DNA from: Chaetorhynchus papuensis
Taxonomy: Eukaryota > Chordata > Aves > Passeriformes > Rhipiduridae
Length of the DNA: 64,000 nucleotides
Assembly: GCA_013396525.1 (NCBI GenBank)
Contig: VWYX01001243.1
Location: 68,385-132,384 of the forward strand
Direction: 5' to 3'
In this document: positions 34,541 to 46,955 of the stretch, piece after piece
Layout of the letters: every line of letters begins with the position of its first letter
How positions within the stretch are numbered: the stretch's first letter is position 1
The notes under the pieces: model-generated
Told to the model about the DNA's origin: nothing
The model's input: the letters and a program-made list of their open reading frames with translations, nothing else
Database searches by the model: none
Program-made: the position numbers and the translations under genes

Positions 34541-37500
34541 GGCCCTGTCAAGCATGCAGGCTCAAGTGGGTGTAGTTTTCCCAGGTTCTGCGTCCTGATG
34601 GCCAAAGCAGGGAGCACGGGCTCCGAGAGTGGGGCAGGCTGGGTTGCTGCTCCCTGGATAAACATTTGCTCCATGAGCATGGAGCTGCTCATGCGAGCAA
34701 ATAACTACTCAGGCTTTGCGCCTCCCTGCAATTAAAGAGGAGCAGCCTACCCCGCATTGCTAAGCACTTACTAATGCCTCCTGTGCCAGTGGCACAGCAC
34801 CTGGATCCCTCAGACAGCCCGTGCACACCACGCTCCGTGCTTTCGCTCGGGGAGTTATGTAAGGCAACATTTGCGGAGCTGTGCCCAAGTCCTCGTCTAA
34901 CCTCTCAAGCAGTGATGTCCTGATGTTTCAAGGGTTTGTAGAAAGCAGTAATACCTCCGTTTGAGAGCTGGAAAGTTGGGGAAAGTAGACTAACTTTTAG
35001 TCTTGAAGTCCTTTCATCAGCAAATTCCACACAGCTCTGGCCCAGCTGTGCCTGAGCGCTTGGGAGTAGGGATTTGCTGCTGCCGAGCAAAGAGGAGCCA
35101 CTGATCACTGGCAGCTTATGTTTGATAATCATGGCCAAGCTCTTAAGTGGTGAAGTTCATAGCTGTGCTTCAAACCCTCCTCTCATCCTGCAGCAGCCCT
35201 GCCTGCCTTGGACAGCAGGCAGGATGCAGCACAGTGCCCCTTCAGACAGGAAACTTGATTGTCTGACCCTGGAAGGGGGTTTGGGTGCTAAACTGGTAAA
35301 AACTAAAACTTGAACTGTGTTTAAATGCAGGGGAGGTTCCTTTGGATATGTCTCCAGTGCCGTACTAGGTTGTGTTTGGCTCAGAAGGGGTGAGAATAAT
35401 TTTCTGCTCCATGGCAGTGGCCAGATGCCACCCAGGGCCAGGCCATGGTCAAGGCTCTGCACAGCTGTCTCAGGATGTTGGTGGTTTGCATGTGGTGGCA
35501 TTTTTTAATAGCAGACCCTTGTGCCTGGAGTCACACGGGGGAACCACGTGAAATGCCTTTGCATCGAGAGGTTAAAAACAACTTATGTTAATTCTGGACC
35601 CCAGCCAAAGTTACCCAGCTGTTTAGCTGAGAGTGGGAGCAGACAGACTAAAAAAAGGACACAGGCAGTTAAAATGTCACTCTCTGGAGAGACAGAGAGA
35701 GAAAGGGGTACCATCAATGAAACCAAAGTGACATGGGTTTGACTACAGGAAAGGGCTTGGGAGGAGGAGGCCAGAGTGTGAACACTGTGGGCATGTGCTC
35801 AGTTTCCCCCCATGTGCCCTGGGAGATGAGACAAACCTTCCTGTGAAGTTCTGGTGGGTGCTGGGATGCTTGTGGTAGCAAAGGACACCCTGAGCTTTAG
35901 TTGCTGGAGCTGTGTGGCTGCAGTGTCACTAATTGAACTTTACATTGGTGACTGGCAAGTACCTGATGCAGAATTTACCTTTGTTGCAGGGAGGCAGTGG
36001 CAAGCAAAAGATTTTTTAAAGATGTTCCATGTGTGTTGGTTCCCAAAGCCATGAGCTTCTATATTTCATTTCTCCAGATATGGTACTGATTGACTCGTCT
36101 GTGACTGACATTTTGTACACAGTCTTTCATAATTTCTAAGTAGTGTTCTGTTCACAGGTCAGTTATTGCTCTATAAATGCCAAATATTTGGACTCTGAAT
36201 GCAATGGCCCATGCTTCTAGTTTGAGTCTTCTCCAGCTTTATTGTCCCTTCCTCCTTTCTGCCCACAAAACTCCCATGGCTGCACGGGAGCACGTTTTGT
36301 TGTGTACTTCCCCCTTCAGTGCTTTAACAAGCTGAGCAAACTTGCTGAGCAAACTCTCTACCCAAGTACATAGAACTTCCTCTTCAAACTTTCCCATCAG
36401 AAAGATGGAAACTGGTGAAATATCCATTTGGATCAGTCTCCTCTGTCAGTAGCTGGTTCTGCTGGGAGCTTTCCCATGCCTGGCTCCTTCAGTGGCTGTT
36501 TTCACAGCAGCTGTGACACAAGTGCTATCCTAAACAAATGACATCTTTTCGACCTTGATGTCGATGTGGCTGAAAATCCAGACCGCCTATTTTTCTGAGT
36601 TTGCCTGACTTGGTTCTACCTGATATGACACTGATAGTGTTATGTTTGGCTGGAATGCAAATGAAATGGTGTCACGTGCAAGCCAGTCCAAAAGGTCAAA
36701 GGAAGGAAAGTTTAATATCGGTTTAGGGGAAAAAAAAACAACAAACATAATTTCATTTTCTATCTTCATAAGCCTCCAAATCATCCATGATAGTGATGTA
36801 AACCAGCAGACATCAATCTTTTCCCTAACGAAAAAGAAGCATAGGTTGTCAAAAGTAATTTACTTTTTAAAGGATCCTGAAGTGTGAAAACATAAGTCCT
36901 TTACACAGGAATAGAGATGAACAAAAGGTAGGAAATATTTCTCATAGATGCCTGATGAAGTCTGATTCTTTGTGGCCTCATCAGATTTTTTTAATGAGAA
37001 AAGAAGGATAATTTCAAGCTCCAAACCCACCTTAACTGTGAAATGAGGCAAAAAAAAAAAAAAAAGTTGTAACTATATTTCTGAATGAAGGGGAAAAATA
37101 ATCTTCCTGTAAAATATTCTAAAAGCGATGGCTATTCTGTGCTTGTGTGCTCGCAGCTCACAAAACCCTTTCAGAAAAGAACTTGCTTTCCTTTCACCAG
37201 GGACCTGGAAACGGAGAAGTTGTGTGGCAAAGGTTTCTTAAACTCGTTGCCTTGGTTGCTTCCAGAGCTATGAATCCTATTCCTCCTTCCTCCCAGTGTA
37301 GTTTCCTGTCCATTGGAAACAATCTGATCTATTAAATACACAGCCTCTGTTGGTACGTTCCTCTTTCAGAATGTTTCATTCCTATTTAAAAAATGCTTTT
37401 CACTTCTGCTCTCATGCTTTGCTTTAAATTGCAAGTAATGTGCTACGTGGAGGGCAGGGCCTTTAGAAAAACAGAGACTTAAACAACATGTGGGTTTAAC

Positions 37501-38227
37501 TTGGGCTGGAGAGGCAATGGTATGTCACTCTTCCACCCTACCTGAAATGCTGAGTTAAAGCAAATTTCTGTTTGCTGCCAGTTTGTTTGTTTTCTTTTAT
37601 TTTTGCTATTAGAAATTAAAGCACTAGCCCCAGATTTAAAGGTTTTTTTTCCCCAACAAACTTTCATTCTGCCCAAAGCTTTCTCCTATTGCAAAACTAA
37701 TTAAATCCCCTGGTACCTTCAATTACTGCAATTTGTGGAGATTTCTGTATTTCTGCACGTCTGGAATCGCCAGAGACAGACATTTCTTCCTTTGTATGTA
37801 CAAGAGCAAATGACTGGAGTCAGTCGGATCAGTCTAATGCCATTTGACAGTGGGTGTGTGGGATTTTACAGCGTTGAAATCAGTGAACTGCTCAAAGTTG
37901 CTGCACCAGTTTAGAGCTTACAGAGCCGGAATAACCTTGTGGAAGTCGGGACATGCCTCCCTAAGAGGGGAGGTGCTGCCCAGCTCTGCCTCTCCGGGGT
38001 CGGCACCTCACAGCTGCGGCCGGATCCGGGAGCAGGGAGGGAGCAGAGGAGGAAGGGAGCTGTGGCTCTGGCTTCCCTGTGGCTGCCAGCTTTGCCTTGC
38101 TGCTGCTCACATCTTTCAGGGGGGGCAGTTTTCGCTCTGGTGCTGTGAGTTGGTGAATATTTGCCTGATGTGGGGCGTAGGGGCTCCCCCATTATCAGCT
38201 GTGGCAGTGGACACGACTCTTTCCTGA
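34541..38227. other. Gene-poor DNA between candidate enhancer and first solo LTR
   Basis: No coding or repeat element was recognised. A pure A run of about 17 bases lies at 37050-37066, and a GC-rich segment with several CpGs lies at about 37940-38060. Confidence 0.5.
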
Positions 38228-38233
38228 ACACAG

Positions 38234-38606
38234 TGTCGCTGTTGTAACGCGGACGTGTAGAAAAACCACACGGAGTCCAGGGTCAGTAGAAATGGTGGCA
38301 AGGCCGGTTTAATGGCTTTTTCCCCGAGGTTTTTATATGTTAGTTTGCAAAAAGTGAGTTAAATGGCATAAAGTAATTGGTTCTCTGGCCATCCACCCCT
38401 TGAGGGGGTTGGCCCAACTCTAAGATGTCCATTCCCAAGTGTTTTTCTAGTTGAAGCCATAACAATCCGGCAAAAACAAGTGCAGGTGTGGATATTGATA
38501 AAAACTGGTAACTTTGTTTTAGTTAGCTTGCATGGGAAAGACAGAGTTCTCACAAAATGCTAGAGAGCTGAAGAAATTCTCTGCTGAAGCCCTTTCAGCA
38601 TCTACA
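38234..38606 (-). mobile_element. Solo LTR of an endogenous retrovirus (family 1, copy 1)
   Basis: A 373-bp element, nearly identical over its length to the copy at 52679-53051, with only about 20 to 30 differences by eye. Read on the - strand it starts TGTAGATGCTG and ends CAGCGACA, the TG...CA ends of an LTR. It has a TATAAA box (+ strand 38332-38337) and an ATTAAA poly(A) signal (38308-38313) a little downstream. It is flanked by an imperfect 6-bp duplication, ACACAG (38228-38233) and ACACCG (38607-38612), five of six matching. Six-base duplications fit class II (beta/alpha-like) elements. No gag, pol or env sequence is attached, so this is a solo LTR left by recombination between the two LTRs of a former provirus. 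Confidence 0.9.
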
Positions 38607-38612
38607 ACACCG

Positions 38613-40560
38613 TGCTGGCTCTGGTGTCACTTTTCCCAGGCATCAGCTGAGATAACACCTCTGTCCTGCCCAGTTCTGTAGGAATGGCTGTCCCCTCACA
38701 TGCTGCTTGGAAAACACAGTAACGTAGTTTCTCATGTAGGAAAAAACTTTTCTTGCCTCTCACCCTCTGTGTGGCCTTTTGATAATAGTGGCTGACAGAT
38801 TTCCACTTCTTAGCATTTTTTATCTGCTTTGTATACGCCATTTGTTATCTCTTTTTTATATGACAACAGCATAAGGCTTTTGTTGTACAAATTTTTTAAT
38901 AAAAAAAGCCAAAATATTTGAAAGCTAAAGCGGATATTACTTTTCCCATGGAATATGCAACCTTCTTTTGGTAGCCCAGACCTTTGGTAAAGTGTGTTGT
39001 AAGCCAGGCACTGTATTCAGAAAGCATTTAAATGTTCGGTGGTGGGCCTGTTTTCTCAGTAACAGATGAGAGACTCTCAGAGAGGCAGTGAGAAACAGTT
39101 ATAATTACAGACAGTGCTGACACTCGACATTCAGCCTTTGATTCCATCCTGAGCTCCTTCAGAGCCCCGGTGCTTGGGTCTGGTGTCTGGCTTCCTTCTG
39201 TCAGAAGGGTTGAGGGGCAGATGAGGCACAGGAGGTGTGAAGGTGTGGCTGTGGGGTGGGGCACTGTGGCAGAAGGGAACCCCATCCTTTATCCCAGATC
39301 CTGGTGCTGGGGGCTGAGCAGACCCTCCTGCCAGAGCTGTGGAGGTTTTGCCTCTGGTGTGAGTACGGCCTAAGAGGCAGAGGAAGGAGGCTCCTTGGCC
39401 AGGAAGGGACAGGGTTGTCTGGGATCACAGCCCTCAGCGGCAGCTCCAGCAGTGCCAGAACCGCTGGCACCGTTCTGGGAGGTCTCCCGATGGTTTGGAG
39501 AGGCTTTGGAGGCGCAGGCAGGACCCTGGTGTTTGATGCTGTGGGGAAGGCCGGGCCGGGCCGGCGGGTGCTGAGCGCTGAACTCTGGCGAACTCGTCCT
39601 TCTCACTCTGCTGTTTGCCTTCGAGGCCCTGGGCTAGAACACTGCCGTGGCATTTCACCTCCTGGCCCGCAGCCCATCGCGATGCCGGAGTCTGCCCTTG
39701 CATAACCGAGCCTTGTTATGAATGACTGGAGAAAGTGCCATTACGGATCTGCTGCTGCCGGGGGCACTCCCCACAGCAACCCACAACAACACCCTGTGTC
39801 TAAAAAAAACCCAGCCACTGCATGAATTCGCAGAGCCCTGGGTGCGCTGATGTTACAGCAAGATTTGGTGTTGCACATGACCCACTTACGGCCTGGGAAT
39901 GTTTTCAGTTTTGCTTTTTTTCACCTAGAGAGCCACGCCTTCCCCTGTGCTGTCCGTTTTTAAAAAGGAAAGAAAATAAAAAGGCACAAGAAGAAGGCTT
40001 CTCTGTAGCTGTGGATTGCGTCCTTGCATAAATCCCTCTGTCATTATGATTTTCCACATCAGCCTGCTCTTGAGTACCTTTGTTATTTTGCCTTTCTGTG
40101 GATTATTCCCAGTTCTCACACTCCCTGCCCTTAGCAGCTGAGGTGAATCCAATGCACACCCATCTTTGTTCACCCCTGTCTCTGTTTCCTTACTCATGAT
40201 CTTCAGGAAAGTGCCTTCATTTTTACAGACAGCAAAAAATAATGAACAGGAAGGAAACAATGAACTTGAAAGGAGAAGTGTTGAAACTGTGAAAAAGTTT
40301 TTCCAGCAGCATAGCTCAGATTGAGCCACGGAGACAGACGGGAAGGACCTGCCTTCCTGTGGGAGAGCTAGAAAGTGTTCTTGCCTTGCAGGGTATGGAC
40401 AGCTCCAAGGAGCTGCCAGCAGCTGCTGGATCCAGTGTGAGAGCTGCATTCAGCCCCTGCTTGGTGACAGTGTCTCGCATCTCGCAGCACTGCTCCTACA
40501 CAGAATGATGCACTGCTGAAACACCCCCCTCACGCACCTTTTTTTCTACAAGGTGCCCAT
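38613..40560. other. Gene-poor DNA with a GC-rich block
   Basis: No gene is recognised. About 39140-39700 is GC-rich and keeps long open frames on both strands (149 codons at 39256-39705 on +, 89 and 78 codons on -), as expected from stop-codon depletion. A G-quadruplex-type motif lies at 39543-39568. Confidence 0.45.
39543..39568 (+). other. G-quadruplex-type motif
   Basis: Four GGG runs (39544-39546, 39553-39555, 39558-39560, 39566-39568) are separated by loops of 6, 2 and 5 bases, which satisfies the common G3+N1-7 rule. It lies in the GC-rich block. Whether it folds in cells is unknown. Confidence 0.6.
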
Positions 40561-41053
40561 TTTTTTGCATCTTTTAAGCTTCAAGTAGTGCGGCGCGATC
40601 AAGATTTAGCAGGCACATTGCGTGTGCTGAGTGGCTTAGAGCACGGGCTGCAATCTAAGTGCTGCACCTCAAGTTATGAATTTGCTAATTAGCACGTATC
40701 CTTGGCACAGGCTTCTGGTTAGTGAGGAAATCCCATAACCTTTCTGCCTGGAACTGCTCTTTAAACAGGGATTCTAATCTTTATGGACCCTGATGGTTGT
40801 ACTGTGCCGATTTGCTAGTTAATATTTTCAAAGCACTTTGAAGATGAAAAATGCTGAGTATTACTGGCCTTTTATCTAAAAAAGACATTTTAAAACATGG
40901 AGCTACGGAAAGATCTGCATAAATTAACACATGTTGTTTATGCTCTATCTTTCCTTTTCATCTGAATGTATTAAGTAGCAAGAGAACTGTGAGAATCGGT
41001 ATCTTTCCTTTTCATCTGAATTTATTAAACAGCAAAAGGACTCTGTGAATTAG
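40561..41053. promoter_or_regulatory. Candidate conserved non-coding region with a tandem duplication at its end
   Basis: Non-repetitive DNA with words such as GTGCGGCGCGATCAAGATTT and the palindromic homeodomain-like GCTAATTAGC (about 40684-40693) suggests constrained non-coding sequence. It runs into the 54-bp duplication at 40946-41053. The judgement rests on composition only. Confidence 0.2.
40946..41053. repeat. 54-bp tandem duplication (two units)
   Basis: Units begin TATCTTTCCTTTTCATCTGA at 40946 and again at 41000. The second unit differs by scattered substitutions (AATGTATTAAGTAGC against AATTTATTAAACAGC), so the duplication is not recent. Confidence 0.85.
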
Positions 41054-44000
41054 TAATCTAATTTGAACATCAAACCAAAAGCAAAATTCTTCCTAATCCA
41101 TCTTGCGGATCTCTCACCAGCGGTAGAGTTTTCTTCCATATCTCAGGTTAAGAGTGAAATTTCAGGTTCAGGCCTTGATACTTTCTGAATTGAGAAGACT
41201 TCAATAAAGAATTATTTTTCCAGTTCAGCCTGGAGGGTCAGTAAGAACTCCACTTTGCAGTGAAAAAAATGATGAGCATCAGTCAAACCCAAGTTGCTCA
41301 CCCAAGTCAGTAACGTTGAACCAGGCAGTTTTCACTGATTTTGGGAGGGAGCTCTGCTTTAGAAACTCCTGTGATTTTCTTGCCATTTAACAGAGTAACA
41401 TTAGTGCAGTCATTTGAATGTTTTCCTTCAGTAAATGTGCATGATAATGACAACTTTTTGTACTTTGTGAAATTTAATTCACTCTTGCAAGATCTTTTCA
41501 ATGGTGGAGTGCAAGATAGTATTACATTGTGATTTGTTAATTTTTTTTGCTTCCAAAATGTAATTTTCTGGTATTCCAGAGAAACAGATAGTGATAATTT
41601 TAATTGAGGGTATATAGCACAAAAGCTAGTGAAGGATTCTGTCTTGGCTTCATGATTTGAGACAAGTTGCAACTGAAAAATCTTTTTTCTCTCTCCAATT
41701 TCCAGTACCAGGATGAAGGGAGTTACAGGTGAAAATCATTGAGGAATTTTAAAACTTCTCAATGATAGACTACACCAAGACTTGGAGAGTGGAGACAGGC
41801 TCCTGGTGAGCTGGAAGAGGAAAGGCAAAATCCCAGCTACTTAGGGAGAAGTTCCAGAAGTCAGGATCTCTCCAGCTGGATGCTGATTTCAGCTGCAGAT
41901 AGATATTTGATTTTATGCAGCCACCAGGTGAAATGAGAGAAAATCAAAGTGTTGTAGTTTTCTGCTTTTGCTTTGAACTATTGCAGATCTTTAAAAAAAA
42001 AAAACAATCCACCAACACAAAACAAGAATCTCAGCTTTGGAATGGTAGAACCTTCATTTACCAATAAGCTTTTACCCAGCCATCAGTGCCAGTGGTCTCC
42101 CCAGGGCCAGGAACAGTGGCTGCAGAGGTGTTCCCCGTGATGCTCCCTGAGGAGGAGGGGCTGGAACAAGCAGCCAGAACATCATTCCAGAGCCCTCATC
42201 CTCAGTTTCCTGCATCTGGGACCTTGAGGTGGCAATGCAACCCCTAATCTCCTGTCAGCAATGGGAGATTTCTCTGGCAGTGACACTTAGAAGGGCTTTA
42301 TGTGCACATTTGCTGTGCTGTGAAGTTCTTTTTTTTATTTATTTTAAAATAATTTCCTTTGTGCTGTGGTGAATTGTTCTGGATGGAGGTACCTCCGTAC
42401 TGTGGAATAAAAATTAAGCCTCATCTTTTTAAGAGAAATGAAAGTCCTTGGTAGTCACTGGAGTAGCTCTGAAGCTCATCTGCCAGCCAGTTTGGTGTTT
42501 AAGTAATTAAAGAGGTCAGGCACAAAAATATCACGTACCTGGAGCTTTGCCAGCCTCTTTCTCCGATCTCTTATCATGCCCGTCCATTTGGGATTCTCCC
42601 ACAAGCTTTGTTATATTCATCGTGTAGATTAGTGGTCTGCAACTATTAACAACAAACTTTGATGCTACAGAGTGGGAATTGCCTGAATAAACAATTTCAC
42701 AAGTAAATGGAGTCACAGCTCTGAACCAAGAGAGCTCCAAACTTGTTCTAATTTACAGAGGTCAAAAAGTAAATGGGACTGTTGCTTGGGGAGGTAACTT
42801 GAGGAGAACAGGCCGTGTTCCCTCACAACAAAGGGATGAAGGGCAAAAAATTTGATTGACTCCTGGAGTTTGGTTTTAATTGCCTTTATTTGTACCATCA
42901 CCAGCACAGCAAGCACCCATGTGGGCAGAGGGATGCCGGTAGGTAAAGGTGCATTTTTTGCATCTTTTGACCTTTTCAGAGCAGCTCAGTAAAAGGGATA
43001 AGCAGAAGAGTTTCCTCCAGAAAACAGGAGATGGGCAGTGGGGTAGGAACTGCCAAAGAGGAGCGAGTCTGGGTCACTGTTTTCTTCTTGGGTTTCCTGA
43101 GCATCTTTTTTCCAGATGCCCCACAGCTGCCTCCAAGAAAGCAATTTTATTCTGTTTATTCGCTTGTAGTCTGGATTATTTGTGCAGAGGAGTGTAGTGC
43201 CATTTCCAGGAATTTTTAATTGCAGAAGCCTGTCACTTCCAGTGCACAGGCAGTTGGGTTTACTGAGCATTTCCTGAGAGATTTAGCAGGATATTGGGAG
43301 ATCAGTTACGTGTCTGTAAAACATCTGACGTAGCGCGTCTCGCTCTGGGTTTACTCACAGCCATCCTCAGTTGCCAGCGGTGACTGCCAGGGCTGTTTGT
43401 GCCTGTTTCCAGCCCCTTCCCTCCTGCCCGAGCCGCCCCTGGGTGGTGGGATAGGGTGGGCAGACCCTGCTGCTCCTCTGCCAGCCCGTGTCAGGGCAGC
43501 ACGAGATGAGGGACTAAGGAACGACGTGGAGAAGGCTCAGTTTTATGGAAGTGTCTCAGAGCATTTGGGATTGCTGGAGGAGCACAACGAGGTGCAGCAA
43601 GCACAGACCAAGCTTCCTTAGAGCTCAGCTGCTGGTGGAACCATTTAATCCCAGGATTATTTTTGCTCAGAGCTGTTGGGAATAATGGGGAAGTCTATCA
43701 CTGGCTTTCCTCCTAACCCAGCCAGCTTCCCACCAATCCATCCAACCTCAACACGAGTCAGCGATCAGAAATTTTCCTCCAGTAGAATTCCTGTCAGTAT
43801 TGCTGCAGAAAGCTGCTCTTCCTCCATGCTTTGTGTGCACTGATAAAGAGAATTTGGCTCTCTATCCTGATCCGCATCCTCCCCTCTTTTATCCTCGCAT
43901 AGCTCTGCCTCCAGCAGCTGAGCAGGAGCCGCCACCTGACCCAGGGTGTTAATAAGTGTCACCCTCAGCAGTCAGCGGGTCCTGGGGCAGGTGCAGACGT

Positions 44001-45639
44001 CAGGCAGGGAGCCTCAGCTCCCCCTGTGCAAGGAGAGGCCGTGCCTGTCCCCGCCGAGCAGCCTGACCCCTCCTGCTGCGCTTCCTGGGGACCACGCATG
44101 GCCCTGACCCCGGGCACAGGACAAGCTCCTCGGGCCTGTGCCCTGCCCTGGTGGCACCTCCTGGCTCCTGAGTGAGCTGTGAAATATCTTGTGTGCGCTC
44201 CCCGTGGATAATTAAAGGCGACACAGATGGCGGTGCCTGCGATGCTTCCCGTAAGTCACAGCACGTAGCAGAAAATGAAGTGATAGTTTTAGGTGGTGGC
44301 ACATGTAGCTTCAGGTGTTTGTTTAATATTCAGCGTTCATGCTCGGCGAGAGAGCTGGGATGTGAGCTTTCAAATGCTGCTCCATGGCTGTGCATCACTG
44401 CACTTTTTTTTCTAGTTTTTTTCCTTTTCAGGGGCCTGACAGATGGTGATGTTTAGATTAAAAGTAATTTCTTTATTAAGCCGACACCCGTGTTGTCAGT
44501 GATTTTTAACAGGAGCTTCATTTGTTGAAACAAGACTGTTGTGTAGCTAAAGTGTCTGAAAAGGATGGAGGGCTTTAGAAAGACACCTGAGAGAAATTTG
44601 GTGTCTGAAGAGAAAATAGTGACAGCCACACCCTGGGGCTGGCAGATCTGGCTTCTGTGTCTGTGGTGTTGTGAGTGAGACCTCAAAGGCACCACAAGGC
44701 CTCCCTTTCCAAAGTGCTCTGATTTTTGCATTCCTAAATGAGGGAAAAGAACCAGAAATTAGCAATGGGAATTCTGGACAGACTAAAAATAGGCTGTTTT
44801 CCTATCCTGTTTTCCAGCCAGGTGTTGCACTGTAGTGACCATGAATGTGTTGTATGAGATGGGTGCTAGAGGCAGCCTACACAAGGAGGAAAGGCCAGAC
44901 CACTCAAGTATCCAACTCCTGTCCAAGAGATGGACCAGCTTCTGACCTGTGGGCCTCCTGAGGAGGGACTGGAGCTTAAATCACGTCCCTCAGCACACAG
45001 GGGTCCCTGGTAGGGTTGTGGTGGGCAGGAGGTGGAGAACCAGAGGGAGGAGGTTTGCTGTTGGTCAGAGTGCCTGTGGGGTAAATGCCAGCCTGTATGG
45101 AGCCGTGGATAAGGTCCTGTGGGTCACTTCTGCCACTGGCTGGTTCCCTGCATTCCCATGTTCGCATCTAATAGTTTTCAGGTGGTTCCTGGAGGAAATC
45201 AGAATTCTCTGTGGGTCCTGTGGGCAGTGACCAGTGTGGTTCCCTGTCACAGGCAGTCTCCTGCATAGCCTGGTCGGATGGCACAGTCTGTGCCTCTGGG
45301 CTACCTCTGGGTTTCTGTACAAGGGAGATGGGTACCAGGACTATTTGTGACATCAGACCCATTTTATGGGCTAAAAACACAGTATCTGGTTAGTTAGCTT
45401 GAAGTTTTCCACTCAGCACTGTGCTGTAACGTGGTCTTCTTGGGAATAAAAATGTCAGTCAAAGAAAACCAAATTTTAATTCTGCCATTGAAAGCCGTAT
45501 TTTTTTTTCTTCTAAGTTCCTATGGGAAGGTAGATAAACCTTCAAAAAATGAAAATGCACTCTCACTAAAATCATTCTGCTTTTGGGGTCGCATTTTAAT
45601 CAAAACCATACCTGCCTTCAGGAAAAAAAAAAAGAAGTA
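41054..45639. other. Gene-poor DNA, no recognised feature
   Basis: No exon or recognised transposon. A region near 43.4-44.2 kb is GC-richer, with short overlapping open frames in several phases that I regard as chance. An A run of about 12 bases occurs near 41992-42004. Confidence 0.5.
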
Positions 45640-46090
45640 AAACTGATTGAATTTAATAACTAAAGGAACATAAACTGTCTGCTTTGAAATGTATAATCTC
45701 ACATGACATTTATTTCATAATGTGATCAAATCATATATGTTGTTATGGGGACAGTCTTTATTAAAAATGCCATTTATTTTAACAAGTGCAATAAAAAGAA
45801 ACCCATATTTTTTATTGTGGCAGAGGAAAAAATTGCTATTAGTCTGCTTTCAGCTAAATGAAAACATCTTTCAAGATTTGTTCAAAAATATTTAAATAAA
45901 GTGCTATGGAATTTATTCATTTGCTGCCTTGCAGCATGAATTAAATTATCTTAAATACAATAAATGATATAGAAGAATTCGTTTTGGTTAGGGATATCCT
46001 TTGCTGATGAAGAATGAGATCATTTAAATATAACATTTTAATATAGGGCTGTAATTATGTCATTGAAAGCCCAGTTTGATCTTGGTGAAG
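45640..46090. promoter_or_regulatory. Candidate AT-rich conserved non-coding element
   Basis: About 450 bases of AT-rich but non-simple DNA with many homeodomain/POU-like words (GCTGTAATTATGTCATTG, ATGAATTAAATTATC, TAATGTGATCAAATCATA) and no open frame. It resembles the core of a deeply conserved developmental enhancer. Only an alignment can confirm this. Confidence 0.25.
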
Positions 46091-46515
46091 CACGGAGTGA
46101 GCTCTGCAGCTGCAGCCAGAGCTTCTGAAAGGCATCAAAGGGGAGCTGCCAGGATGTGTCCCGATTCAAAAGGGAGTGACTGGGAGATCATGGGGCACTT
46201 CTGGTTTCTGTGAGGTGAAATTCATGGTCTGACCCCATACAGGGAGTCAGGGCAGGGATGGATTCCTCCCCCCTGGTGGTGGGGAGGAGGATGAGCACAG
46301 CTCGTGTTCTTCGCGGGAGTTCATGGAGCAGGTGCCTCGGTGACAGGAGCACATTGTGCAGGGATAGCCAGATGTGTCCAAAGCACGAGGATGCTGCTTT
46401 GCTTGTGCTTCCCTCCACACTTCCCTGGAGCAGAGCGTTTCCACCATGGCTCCAGCCTGGTGGCTCTGTGCCACGGCCTCCCTGCAGCCTGAACCCCCTG
46501 ATTTCCCAGTCCCAT

Positions 46516-46955
46516 TGATGCCTTAAGAGGCCACCTAAAAAACAGAGACTAGACAGGAGTAAGGGGATAAAGGTGGGTATTTATTTGAAGGACCTTCAAG
46601 GTACACCCTGGGAGCCAGAGGCTGCTGCCAAGATGGGCCCCGAGATGGACGACAGGTCACGAGTTCTTCACACCTTTATAGGTTTGGTTCATTTGCATAT
46701 CAGGGTTAATTCTCCAATTAAAGCTTCAGTTTAATGATGTAATTCCCCTCAGCTTGCTCCCCTCTCAGAGGCTTTTGGTTTACACTTTTTTGGGCCTAGG
46801 AGGGTCTGGGTGTCCTTGGAGAGCAGGCCCGGAGAGGCTTTGTTGTGTCTGCCCAGCAGGAGAGAGCAGAAATGAACAGGCTACAGGAAACTTCAGAGTT
46901 ACACACTGGGCAGTGCAGGATTTGAAAAATATAAAAGTTAAAGCCTAAGGCATCA
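46516..46955 (-). mobile_element. Solo LTR of an endogenous retrovirus (family 2)
   Basis: A 440-bp element bounded by perfect 10-bp inverted ends, TGATGCCTTA at 46516 and TAAGGCATCA ending at 46955, and a 4-bp target duplication CCAT (46512-46515 and 46956-46959). On the - strand it contains a TATA box (CCTATAAAGG, + strand about 46674-46683) followed about 90 bases later by AATAAA (46580-46585). This gives U3, R and U5 in the expected order. It is unrelated to the 373-bp family at 38.2 and 52.7 kb. No internal retroviral sequence is attached. A 4-bp duplication fits gamma-like (class I) elements, but I cannot name the family from sequence alone. Confidence 0.85.

Noticed and set aside
39256..39705. 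Apparent match of an open frame (DAVGKAGPGRR) to part of the AGBL4 carboxypeptidase
   Set aside because: Only a few residues agree. The downstream conserved residues of AGBL4 are absent, there are no suitable splice sites, and the block is GC-rich with open frames on both strands.
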